Shown here one piece after another: positions 6,670-12,167 of a DNA stretch of 12,167 bases. The DNA comes from JAOUEA01 sp041287635 (GTDB taxonomy: Bacteria > Actinomycetota > UBA4738 > HRBIN12): contig JBGGNG010000154.1 of NCBI GenBank assembly GCA_041287635.1, forward strand, positions 1 through 12,167, written 5' to 3'. The position numbers and the translations under genes are program-made. The notes beneath the pieces are model-generated. The model made no database searches. It had not been told where the DNA came from and saw only the letters and a list, made by a program, of their open reading frames with translations. How positions within the stretch are numbered: the stretch's first letter is position 1; every line of letters begins with the position of its first letter.

Positions 6670-8247
6670 ATGCAGATGGGCGCCTTCGGCCGCACGTGGG
6701 CGGTCGCCACCCCGCATGCGTCGGCCACCGAAGCTGCCGTCGTGGCGTACGAGCGCGGCGGCAACGCCATCGACGCGGCGCTCGCCGCGGCGACCACCCT
6801 CGCGGTCGTCTACCCGCACATGTGCGGGGTCGGAGGCGACCTGTTCGCCCTCGTGCAGCATCCGGCCGGTGACGTCGTCGCGATCAACGCGAGCGGCCGC
6901 GCGCCGGAGGGCGCCGACCCCGCGACGGCGGCGGCCGCGGGCCGGGGGCGCATGCCGGAGCACGGGCCGCTCTCGGTTACCGTGCCCGGCGCCGTCAGCG
7001 GATGGAAGGCCCTGCACGAACGGGGGGCGAACCTGCCGTGGGCCGACGCGTTCACGGCCGCCGTCACCTACGCGTATGGCGGCGTGAGCGTGGCGCCGTC
7101 GCTCGCCCTCACCCTCGCCGAGGACGCCGACCGGCTCCGCCGAGACCCCGGGCTCGCCGACGTCTTCTTCCCCCGGGGGCTCCCTGCGGCCGTGCTCGAA
7201 CCGGTTCGCCAACCGGCCCTCGGTGCGTCGTTGCAGGAGATCGCCGATCTGGGCCCGGCGGCCCTCTACGGGGGGGAGCTCGGCGCCCGATACGCGGTGG
7301 GCCTGCGCGAGCTCGGCGTGCCGATCGAGCTCGCCGACATGGCGGGGCACCGTGCCGACCTCCGCGCTCCGCTGCGGGCGCGCCATCGCGACGTCGACGT
7401 GTTGGTGCATCCCCCGAACTCTCAAGGGTTCGTATTGCTCGAAGCGCTGAGCGTCATCGAGCGCCTCGGGATCGACCCCGACCCGCTCGGACTCGACGCG
7501 GCCGTGATCGCCGACGTGCTCCGGGCAACCGCGCGCGACCGTGACCTACACCTCGCCGACGAAGACGCGATGCGACTCCAGCCGTCGACCCTGCTCGAGG
7601 ACGGCCATCTGGCGGCGCTGGCCGCTGAGGTCCGCGACGGCTCGTCCGCCGCACCGCCGCCTCCCACGCATCGTTCCGGCGACACGATCGCGCTCGTCAC
7701 CGCCGACGTCGAAGGCCGGGGCGTCTCGTTGATCCAGAGCCTCTTCGATGGCTTCGGGGCGGGCCTCCTCGAGCGCGCGACCGGCGTCGTGGCTCAGAGC
7801 CGCGGCGCGTGCTTCACGCTCGAGCCCGGCCATCCGAACGTGCTCGCCCCCGGGAAGCGGCCCCTTCATACCTTGATGCCTGTCCTCGTGCAGCGCGAGG
7901 GTCGACTCGAAGCGGTGGCCGGCACGATGGGGGGCTTCGCCCAGCCCCAGATCGTGGCGATGACGCTGCTCCGTGCCTTCGGCCTGGGCATGGATGCCGC
8001 GGGATCGGTCGCGGCGCCCCGATGGCTCGTCGGCTGGATGTCGCAGGAAGGTCCCCGGCCCGACGTGGTCGCGGAGTCCGGCGTGCCCGCCGAGGTTCTC
8101 GATCGACTGAAGGCCGGGGGCTATCGCGTCGATACCGTCGGGGAACGAGATGAGTCCGTCGGCCACGCGAATCTGATCCGCGCCGTGGCGGGCGGCTTCG
8201 ACGCGGGCAGCGACCCCCGCGCCGACGGTGGCGCGGCCGCCTCGTGA
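6670..8247 (+). CDS. Gamma-glutamyltransferase-like Ntn hydrolase, cytoplasmic YwrD-like type
   Basis: A 525-residue member of the gamma-glutamyltransferase family. Such proenzymes cut themselves before a Thr, which then serves as nucleophile for gamma-glutamyl transfer or hydrolysis. Visible: AAVVAYERGGNAIDAALAAA and CGVGGDLF near the N-terminus, SGRAP with Arg77 (candidate glutamate-carboxylate contact), PGAVSGW (106-112), the cleavage site GD/T with Thr339, then GVSLIQSLFDGFGAGL, and the glycine pair Gly421-Gly422 in TMGGFAQPQ (probable oxyanion hole). Cleavage would yield chains of about 338 and 187 residues. Unlike E. coli Ggt there is no signal peptide, so it should act in the cytoplasm. 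The GDT and SIQS-type motifs resemble Bacillus YwrD-like proteins more than classical Ggt, so glutathione may not be the true substrate. The start ATG is supported by the box 6 bases upstream. The kinase gene begins 40 bases after its stop. Confidence 0.9.
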   Translation: MQMGAFGRTWAVATPHASATEAAVVAYERGGNAIDAALAAATTLAVVYPHMCGVGGDLFALVQHPAGDVVAINASGRAPEGADPATAAAAGRGRMPEHGPLSVTVPGAVSGWKALHERGANLPWADAFTAAVTYAYGGVSVAPSLALTLAEDADRLRRDPGLADVFFPRGLPAAVLEPVRQPALGASLQEIADLGPAALYGGELGARYAVGLRELGVPIELADMAGHRADLRAPLRARHRDVDVLVHPPNSQGFVLLEALSVIERLGIDPDPLGLDAAVIADVLRATARDRDLHLADEDAMRLQPSTLLEDGHLAALAAEVRDGSSAAPPPPTHRSGDTIALVTADVEGRGVSLIQSLFDGFGAGLLERATGVVAQSRGACFTLEPGHPNVLAPGKRPLHTLMPVLVQREGRLEAVAGTMGGFAQPQIVAMTLLRAFGLGMDAAGSVAAPRWLVGWMSQEGPRPDVVAESGVPAEVLDRLKAGGYRVDTVGERDESVGHANLIRAVAGGFDAGSDPRADGGAAAS

Positions 8248-8274
8248 CGAGACGCCGCTCCGCCTGGCACGAGC

Positions 8275-8280
8275 GAAGGG
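8275..8280 (+). promoter_or_regulatory. Ribosome binding site that decides the histidine kinase start
   Basis: GAAGGG lies 7 bases before GTG 8288. The frame is open back to an in-frame GTG at 8228, but that codon lies inside the preceding gene and has no comparable Shine-Dalgarno sequence. The 8288 start is therefore preferred. Confidence 0.55.
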
Positions 8281-8287
8281 CGACCGA

Positions 8288-10258
8288 GTGAGCGGACCGG
8301 GGACCGACGACGGCGGGCTGGCCGCCCTGCTCGGCGACCTCGACATCGTGGCGTGGGAGGCCGATCCCAGGTCGATGTCGTTTCGGTTCGTGAGCGATCC
8401 GGCAGAGCGGCTCACCGGGTGGACCGCCGCCTCCTGGGTCGCCGATCCGCACGCGCTGGCCGAGCGGATGCACCCCGACGACCGGCCCGAGGTGCTCACG
8501 GCGATCCTCGCGGCGAGCGAGGGCGGCTGGCTCGACATCGAGCACCGCGTCGTCGGACCCGACGGACGGGCGCGGTGGTTCCGCACCCGGGGCCGCCTGG
8601 TCCGGAGCGGCGGGGAACCGGTGATGCGCGGCACGATGATCGACGTCACCGACGATCGCACGGAGGTGGAAGCGCGCGAAGACGCCGACCGTCGGTTCCG
8701 CAGGCTCGTGGAGCGTCTCCCCGCGATCGTGTACCTGGAGTCCGCCGAGCCTTCGGCCGCCGACCCCGACGAGTCGGGCAAGGAGCCGGGCTCCCTGTTG
8801 TACGTGAGCCCGCAGATCGCCGAGATCCTCGGCTTCTCGCCCGAGGAGTGGGTGAACGATCCGACGTCGTGGGCGCGCCAGTTCCATCCCGACGACCTGG
8901 ATCGCGGGCGGGCGAAGGACGAGCGGGTCGACCAGGGCGAGCGTCCCTTCGTCGCGGAGTACCGCATGTTCGCCCGTGACGGCCGGATCGTGTGGATCCA
9001 CGACGAGGCGGTCCTGATCCACGATGACGACGGCGAGCCGCGGTTCTGGCAGGGCATCATGACCGACGTCACGGCTCGCAGGCTCGACCGGGCACACGCC
9101 GCTCAGGTGCAGGAGCGGTACCGGACGCTCGTGGAGCAGCTGCCCGCGATCGTGTACACGGAGAACGTGAGCGACGACGGCCTGCAAGTCGTCTACATCA
9201 ACCCGAGGGTCGGCGACGTGCTCGGCATCACCCCCGAGGAATGGATCGCCGACCCATCGGTGTGGCAGCGATCGCTGCATCCAGACGATGTCGATGCCGT
9301 CGTCGCCGAGAACGCACGCACCGAGGCGACGGGCGACCCGTTCGAGATCGAGTACCGCATGATCGCCCGAGACGGCAGGGTCGTCTGGTTCCACGACGTG
9401 GCGACGCTGATCCGCGGCCCCGATGGCGACCCCACCTATTGGCAGGGCGTGATGACCGACATCACGCCGAGGAAGCTCGCCGAGGAGCGCATCGCGGAAG
9501 CCGAGGGCACGGCCGACCGCCTGCGTGAGGAGGACGAGATCAAGAACGCGTTCCTGCGCGCGGTCTCCCACGATCTGCGCGGGCCGCTCGCCGCGATCCT
9601 CGGGTTGGCCAACACGCTCGAGCGGGAGGACATCTCCCTCCCCGACGAGGACGCCCGCGACCTGGCTTCCCGCATCGCCGAGAATGCTCGCAAGCTCGAC
9701 CGGATCGTCGCCGACCTGCTCGACCTCGACCGATTGGAACGAGGTGCGCTCACCGCCACTCTGGCGCCGCTCGACCTCGGCGCCACGGTGCGCGAGCTGG
9801 TGGCCGGTTCCGACGTCGTCGCCGGCCGCCGGCTCGATCTCGACACGGCCCCGCTGACGATCCCCGCCGACGCCGTGATGGTCGAACGCATCGTCGACAA
9901 CCTGCTTCGCAACGCGGTTCGCCACACGCCCGGCGACTCACGGATCTGGGTCCGCGTGGAGCGGTTGGAGGGCGGGGCCTTGCTCATCGTGGAAGACGAT
10001 GGTCCGGGCGTCGACGTCGACGATCGCCTCGCGGTCTTCGAAGCCTTCCGCCAGGGGACGGGGCCGAGCCTCGCTCAGGGCGTCGGCGTCGGGCTCGCCG
10101 TGGTGTCGCGATTCGCTCGGCTCCACGGCGGCCGCGCCTGGGTCGAGGACCGGTCGGGCGGCGGGGCATCGTTCCGGGTGTTCCTTCCGGGCTCGACGAG
10201 CGTCAGCCAGGCCGACGTCGACGCTCAGCGGGCGAGGGAGTCACGGGAAGGCCGGTGA
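8288..10258 (+). CDS. Soluble three-PAS sensor histidine kinase
   Basis: A 656-residue sensor kinase. Three PAS/PAC units come first: PAS1 (about 8-125, divergent), PAS2 (about 136-266) and PAS3 (about 277-395). PAS2 and PAS3 are clearly related, sharing LPAIVY, EEW, HPDD, EYRM.ARDGR.VW and FWQG/YWQG plus MTD.T. A linker helix leads to the phosphoacceptor region SHDLRGPLAAILG with His428. The ATPase domain has the N box DNLLRNAVRHTPG (Asn538, Asn542), the G1 box DDGPG (570-574) and the G2 box GVGVGLAVV. All catalytic motifs are present. There is no membrane segment, so it senses a cytoplasmic or diffusible signal (ligand, redox, light or gas cannot be told from sequence). No response regulator lies in the window. 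It follows the GGT-like gene by 40 bases and may be co-transcribed with it. Its last 18 bases overlap the small leftward ORF ending at 10241. Confidence 0.95.
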   Translation: MSGPGTDDGGLAALLGDLDIVAWEADPRSMSFRFVSDPAERLTGWTAASWVADPHALAERMHPDDRPEVLTAILAASEGGWLDIEHRVVGPDGRARWFRTRGRLVRSGGEPVMRGTMIDVTDDRTEVEAREDADRRFRRLVERLPAIVYLESAEPSAADPDESGKEPGSLLYVSPQIAEILGFSPEEWVNDPTSWARQFHPDDLDRGRAKDERVDQGERPFVAEYRMFARDGRIVWIHDEAVLIHDDDGEPRFWQGIMTDVTARRLDRAHAAQVQERYRTLVEQLPAIVYTENVSDDGLQVVYINPRVGDVLGITPEEWIADPSVWQRSLHPDDVDAVVAENARTEATGDPFEIEYRMIARDGRVVWFHDVATLIRGPDGDPTYWQGVMTDITPRKLAEERIAEAEGTADRLREEDEIKNAFLRAVSHDLRGPLAAILGLANTLEREDISLPDEDARDLASRIAENARKLDRIVADLLDLDRLERGALTATLAPLDLGATVRELVAGSDVVAGRRLDLDTAPLTIPADAVMVERIVDNLLRNAVRHTPGDSRIWVRVERLEGGALLIVEDDGPGVDVDDRLAVFEAFRQGTGPSLAQGVGVGLAVVSRFARLHGGRAWVEDRSGGGASFRVFLPGSTSVSQADVDAQRARESREGR

Positions 10259-10441
10259 GCCGGAGCCGTCGGGAGGCCGGAGTCCCGGCACGACCGTCAC
10301 CATGGCTCCGTCGATGCGCGCGTGCACCCTTGCCACCACGCGCTCGAGTTCGCCGAGCCGGTCGGCCAGTGCATGGTCCCTCGCCCTGGCCTGGAGCTCG
10401 AGCGTCACCCGCTGGGACCGCCGTCGATCGGTCGTGGTCAC
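10241..10441 (-). CDS. Small hypothetical protein (66 aa)
   Basis: A GTG-started minus-strand ORF of 66 codons plus stop. Support for it being real: third codon positions are nearly all G or C, GGAGGG lies 4-6 bases upstream of the GTG, and a TTGAGC-N18-TACCAT promoter lies further upstream. It would otherwise leave the 261 bases between the kinase and MOSC genes empty. The product is basic and probably starts as beta-alpha-beta: RVTLELQAR, then a helix of alternating charged and hydrophobic residues (ALADRLGELERVVARVHARI), then AMVTVVPG, and a Pro/Gly/Ser tail. This outline vaguely recalls the first half of ribosome-hibernation (RaiA/HPF) proteins, but it is too short and the match is by eye only. 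It is divergent from the MOSC gene and overlaps the kinase 3' end by 18 bases. Confidence 0.55.
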   Translation of the reverse strand: MTTTDRRRSQRVTLELQARARDHALADRLGELERVVARVHARIDGAMVTVVPGLRPPDGSGSPAFP

Positions 10442-10472
10442 GCACCCTCCCGAAACAGATGCCTCGTCGAGG

Positions 10473-10502
10473 ATGGTATCCCCGCAGGCCAGCCGCGCTC
10501 AA
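10473..10502 (-). promoter_or_regulatory. Promoter for the 66-residue ORF
   Basis: On the minus strand, TTGAGC (10497-10502) and TACCAT (10473-10478) are separated by 18 bases, matching a housekeeping -35/-10 pair. The leader to the GTG at 10441 is about 25 bases, enough for the GGAGGG ribosome binding site. It lies back to back with the MOSC promoter; the two -10 boxes are about 30 bases apart. Confidence 0.45.
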
Positions 10503-10507
10503 GTTGC

Positions 10508-10513
10508 TAGCGT
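10508..10513 (+). promoter_or_regulatory. -10 box for the MOSC gene, leaderless arrangement
   Basis: TAGCGT, identical to the lhr -10 box and with the identical 6-base distance to the start codon (ATG 10520). No Shine-Dalgarno sequence is seen. Confidence 0.5.
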
Positions 10514-10519
10514 GGGCCG

Positions 10520-11287
10520 ATGCGCGCGCTCGCTCGGATCAACGTCACGCCGGTTAAGGGCACCGCGCTGATGCATCCTGATCCCGTCACGGTGACGTCG
10601 GCAGGCATCGCCGAGGACCGGCGCTTCTACCTCGTCGACGAACGAGGCGCGCTCTTCAGCGGCAGCACGTTCGGACCGCTCGTGCGCATCCGTTCCTCCT
10701 ACGACCCGGACGACGAACGCCTCGGGTTGCTGTTCCCCGACGGCACGGAGATCGCCGGCCCCGCCGATGCGCTCGGCTCCCTCGAGACGACGGACTACTA
10801 CGGACGGGCCGTGCCCGCTCGCGTGGTGGAGGGCCCGTTCCGCGAGGCCCTCGCCGCCTACTGCGGGAGACCGGTCCGGTTGCTCCGGTGCGATCGGGAT
10901 GGCGACGGCGCCGACGTGGAGCCGCTCACCCTCGTCTCGTACGCATCGGTGGCCGACCTGGCCACGCGCGGCGAGCACGCCGACGAGCTCGACTCGCGTC
11001 GGTTCCGGATCACCCTCGAGCTCGACGGATGTCCCCCCTACGAGGAGGACACCTGGCAGGGACGCCGGGTGCGCGTCGGTGACGTGACGATCAGGGTGGG
11101 GGGTCAGGTACCCCGGTGCGTCGTCACCACCCAAGATCCGGATTCGGGCGTGAAGGACTGGAACACCCTGACCCAGATCGCGAGGCTCCGGCAGCGTATC
11201 CCAGGCGGCGGCCTGCCGTTCGGCATGTACGCGCGCGTCAAGACACCCGGCTCGATCCGGGTCGGCGCCCCCGTCGAGCCCGTCTGA
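10520..11287 (+). CDS. MOSC domain-containing protein (YcbX-like, with MOSC N-terminal domain)
   Basis: A 255-residue protein with an N-terminal MOSC beta-barrel domain (about 1-90: INVTPVKG, then GIAEDRRFYLVDERG) and a C-terminal MOSC domain (about 110-255). MOSC proteins bind molybdenum cofactor and take part in sulfur or reductive chemistry, such as the N-hydroxylated-base detoxification of YcbX and mARC. The key segment VPRCVVTTQDPDSG carries Cys200, the expected cofactor-ligating cysteine. The more usual PCxRC form is reduced here, with Val-Pro in place of the first Cys position. There is no fused ferredoxin or flavin domain, so a separate electron donor would be needed if it is a reductase. 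No signal peptide is seen. The start ATG is supported by the TAGCGT box 6 bases upstream. It appears to be a single-gene unit; the next gene has its own leader. Confidence 0.88.
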   Translation: MRALARINVTPVKGTALMHPDPVTVTSAGIAEDRRFYLVDERGALFSGSTFGPLVRIRSSYDPDDERLGLLFPDGTEIAGPADALGSLETTDYYGRAVPARVVEGPFREALAAYCGRPVRLLRCDRDGDGADVEPLTLVSYASVADLATRGEHADELDSRRFRITLELDGCPPYEEDTWQGRRVRVGDVTIRVGGQVPRCVVTTQDPDSGVKDWNTLTQIARLRQRIPGGGLPFGMYARVKTPGSIRVGAPVEPV

Positions 11288-11381
11288 GGGCCACCGCGTA
11301 CGAGCGATCCGGTACGTCCGGCCACTCTCACCTGGGTATCAAGCCGCCCTCGGAGAGGACCGATGCTCCTGCGAGTGACAG

Positions 11382-11422
11382 CGACACGTCGGTGTCGGCG
11401 TGCCGAGTGTGCGAGCGCACAC
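11382..11422 (+). promoter_or_regulatory. Two consecutive hairpins in the leader of the small exported-protein gene
   Basis: First hairpin: CGACAC (11382-11387) and GTGTCG (11392-11397) with loop GTCG. Second: GTGTGCG (11407-11413) and CGCACAC (11416-11422) around AG. Both are perfect. They lie in the 153-base gap after the MOSC gene, and the second ends 5 bases before the Shine-Dalgarno sequence. They could stabilise the mRNA, control ribosome access, or, for the second, act as a DNA operator. I see no secure promoter here; GGGTAT near 11334 is a weak candidate. Confidence 0.4.
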
Positions 11423-11427
11423 GACGA

Positions 11428-11435
11428 GGAGGAGG
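11428..11435 (+). promoter_or_regulatory. Strong ribosome binding site deciding the start at 11441
   Basis: GGAGGAGG lies 5 bases before ATG 11441. The frame is open further upstream to ATG 11363, but that version would put a polar, Arg-rich stretch of 26 residues before the signal peptide and lacks a ribosome binding site. 11441 is therefore chosen. Confidence 0.75.
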
Positions 11436-11440
11436 ATCGG

Positions 11441-11908
11441 ATGAAGGTGTCGAAGAAGCTCACGGTAGGCACGCTGTTCGCGGGCGCCATGTTGGCCGGC
11501 AGCATCGCGTTCGCGGCCTGGACGGCCTCGGGCAGCGGATCGGGCTACGCCAAGGCGACGAGCGCGCAGGCCCTGACCACCGTGGATGTGTCGGCGACCA
11601 CGGCGGCCACGCTGTACCCAGGCGCTACCGGCAACGTCCAGTTGCGCATCAGCAACCCGAACCCCTACGCCGTCCAGGTAACCGACGTGGCCGGTTCGGG
11701 GACGATCGTCTCTGACAAGGGCGTTGCATGCGACGGCGCGACGGGCGTCACCTTCACCGACCAGTCCAGCCTGTCGCTGAACGTGCCCGCGGGTGGCGCG
11801 GCGACGTTCACACTCTCGGGGTCCGTGGCGATGAGCAACGCCTCGCACACCTCGTGTCAGGGCGCTGTCTTCACGATCCCCGTCACGCTCTCAGGCGCCA
11901 GCGCCTGA
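11441..11908 (+). CDS. Small exported protein with SipW/TasA-like signal region, candidate surface-structure subunit
   Basis: A 155-residue exported protein. Residues 1-25 are a signal peptide (MKVSKK, then a hydrophobic core, cleavage plausible after AFA). The mature N-terminus AWTASGSGSGYAKA recalls signal regions cleaved by SipW-type peptidases in camelysin/TasA-like proteins. The rest is Thr, Ser, Val and Ala rich, with alternating strand-like segments and no charged core, which suggests an all-beta Ig-like fold. It includes LYPGATGNVQLRISNPNP (58-75), similar in form to the PG...N motif of such proteins. Cys97 and Cys139 are the only cysteines after the signal and could form a disulfide. 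There is no C-terminal anchor or sortase motif. A second exported-protein gene starts 77 bases after its stop with a related GLFPG motif. Expression is probably high, given the strong ribosome binding site. Family assignment is by eye; the role (fibre, surface layer, adhesion) is inferred. Confidence 0.8.
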   Translation: MKVSKKLTVGTLFAGAMLAGSIAFAAWTASGSGSGYAKATSAQALTTVDVSATTAATLYPGATGNVQLRISNPNPYAVQVTDVAGSGTIVSDKGVACDGATGVTFTDQSSLSLNVPAGGAATFTLSGSVAMSNASHTSCQGAVFTIPVTLSGASA

Positions 11909-11909
11909 G
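11890..11909 (+). terminator. Hairpin over the stop codon of the exported-protein gene
   Basis: Perfect arms CTCAGGCGC (11890-11898) and GCGCCTGAG (11901-11909) around CA. The right arm includes the stop TGA (11906-11908). No T-run follows. It may protect the 3' end of a processed mRNA or help to terminate transcription. Confidence 0.4.
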
Positions 11910-11931
11910 CCGGACGCACACCGGTCGTACG

Positions 11932-11955
11932 GTGGGCGGGGAGATCCCCGCCCAC
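11932..11955 (+). terminator. Strong intergenic hairpin, candidate partial terminator between the exported-protein genes
   Basis: Perfect 11-base arms GTGGGCGGGGA (11932-11942) and TCCCCGCCCAC (11945-11955) around GA. This is the strongest stem in the window. No T-run follows. It lies between two same-strand genes 77 bases apart, where a leaky terminator would give more of the first product than the second. Confidence 0.55.
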
Positions 11956-11970
11956 TCGTCGCTACCGGAC

Positions 11971-11978
11971 GGAGGTGA
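11971..11978 (+). promoter_or_regulatory. Ribosome binding site for the right-edge exported protein
   Basis: GGAGGTGA is a near-perfect match to the anti-Shine-Dalgarno sequence and lies 7 bases before ATG 11986. It supports this start. Confidence 0.65.
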
Positions 11979-11985
11979 GTGGACG

Positions 11986-12167
11986 ATGCGCGTCCCTGCG
12001 CGTTCGATCGTCACAAGGGTGATCGTCGGCTGCCTGCTGGTGGTCGCCGCCCTCGCGCAGGCAGGAGAGCGGCGTGAAGGCTCCCCGGTGCTCGGCGAAG
12101 AACGGTCAGGGCAGTCGGCGCCCCGATTCCGCATCAGGGGATCGATCGGCGGACTATTTCCGGGCCT
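11986..12167 (+). CDS. N-terminal part of a second exported protein (3' end outside window)
   Basis: Sixty codons are visible before the edge. MRVPARSIVTR is a basic n-region, followed by the hydrophobic core VIVGCLLVVAALAQA with cleavage plausible after AQA. A charged linker (GERREGSPVLGEERSGQ) and then FRIRGSIGGLFPG follow. The ending GGLFPG resembles ATLYPG in the upstream gene, where it opens a strand-rich domain, so a related beta domain probably follows. Same strand, 77 bases downstream, own strong ribosome binding site: a likely operon with the gene ending at 11908, with the hairpin at 11932-11955 setting the ratio. The rest of the protein, including any membrane anchor, cannot be seen. 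Confidence 0.65.
   Translation, partial: MRVPARSIVTRVIVGCLLVVAALAQAGERREGSPVLGEERSGQSAPRFRIRGSIGGLFPG

Noticed and set aside
8228..8287. Upstream GTG start for the kinase at 8228, overlapping the GGT-like gene
   Set aside because: The extra 20 residues are a polar, Arg-rich stretch with no ribosome binding site, while GTG 8288 has GAAGGG 7 bases upstream.
7814..9925. Long open frame on the minus strand (about 703 codons) opposite the GGT and kinase genes
   Set aside because: It is antisense to two well-recognised genes, spans their junction and shows no family motif. It results from high third-position GC.
11288..11440. Possible riboswitch or sigma-factor promoter (GGGTAT near 11334) in the leader before 11441
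   Set aside because: Two hairpins are present, but no known riboswitch consensus is recognised and no matching -35 could be placed, so only the hairpins are reported.
11986..12033. Possible lipoprotein signal (IVGC) in the right-edge exported protein
   Set aside because: The hydrophobic core continues well past the cysteine and too little of it precedes the cysteine, so a normal signal-peptidase I signal fits better.
1..12167. Mobile element, phage, CRISPR array, toxin-antitoxin or defence island
   Set aside because: No transposase, integrase, long direct repeats, spacer-repeat array or defence-type gene was seen, and base composition looks uniform across the window.

Overview
The window is strongly GC-rich with third codon positions almost always G or C. 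Its densely packed genes and promoters of the TANNNT -10 type suggest an actinobacterium (Actinomycetota). The lhr-nei gene order is shared with mycobacteria, but the gene set as a whole does not point to Mycobacterium; a less studied, possibly environmental lineage is my inference. I see no tRNA, rRNA, CRISPR array, insertion sequence or phage gene.

Layout. (1) Bases 1-189 hold the 3' end of a rightward membrane-anchored gene, facing a leftward gene across a short hairpin. (2) Bases 186-1268, minus strand, encode a secretory/membrane protein with a bactofilin-like repeat domain followed by several membrane helices. (3) Divergent from it is a DNA-repair pair: a full-length Lhr helicase (1340-5767) and, 12 bases on, a Nei-type DNA glycosylase (5780-6589). 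The lhr promoter resembles the PafBC (RecA/LexA-independent DNA-damage) promoter of mycobacteria, with the correct 8-base spacing to the -10. (4) After an 80-base gap with two crossing inverted repeats comes a cytoplasmic gamma-glutamyltransferase-like Ntn hydrolase (6670-8247), then a soluble three-PAS histidine kinase (8288-10258) with no response regulator in view. (5) A small leftward ORF (10241-10441) overlaps the kinase's 3' end and is divergent from a YcbX-like MOSC-domain protein (10520-11287). (6) The right end holds a small exported protein (11441-11908) and the start of a second exported protein (11986 onward). The two share a short PG-containing motif and may be components of one surface structure. 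The first is bracketed by two leader hairpins and two downstream hairpins.

Several genes appear leaderless: TANNNT-like boxes lie 6-7 bases before the start codons of lhr, the MOSC gene, the GGT gene and the bactofilin-like gene. The two exported-protein genes and the kinase instead have clear Shine-Dalgarno sequences. The most promising leads for new biology are the exported pair with its hairpin-rich transcript, the damage-type promoter on lhr-nei, and the bactofilin-like membrane protein.
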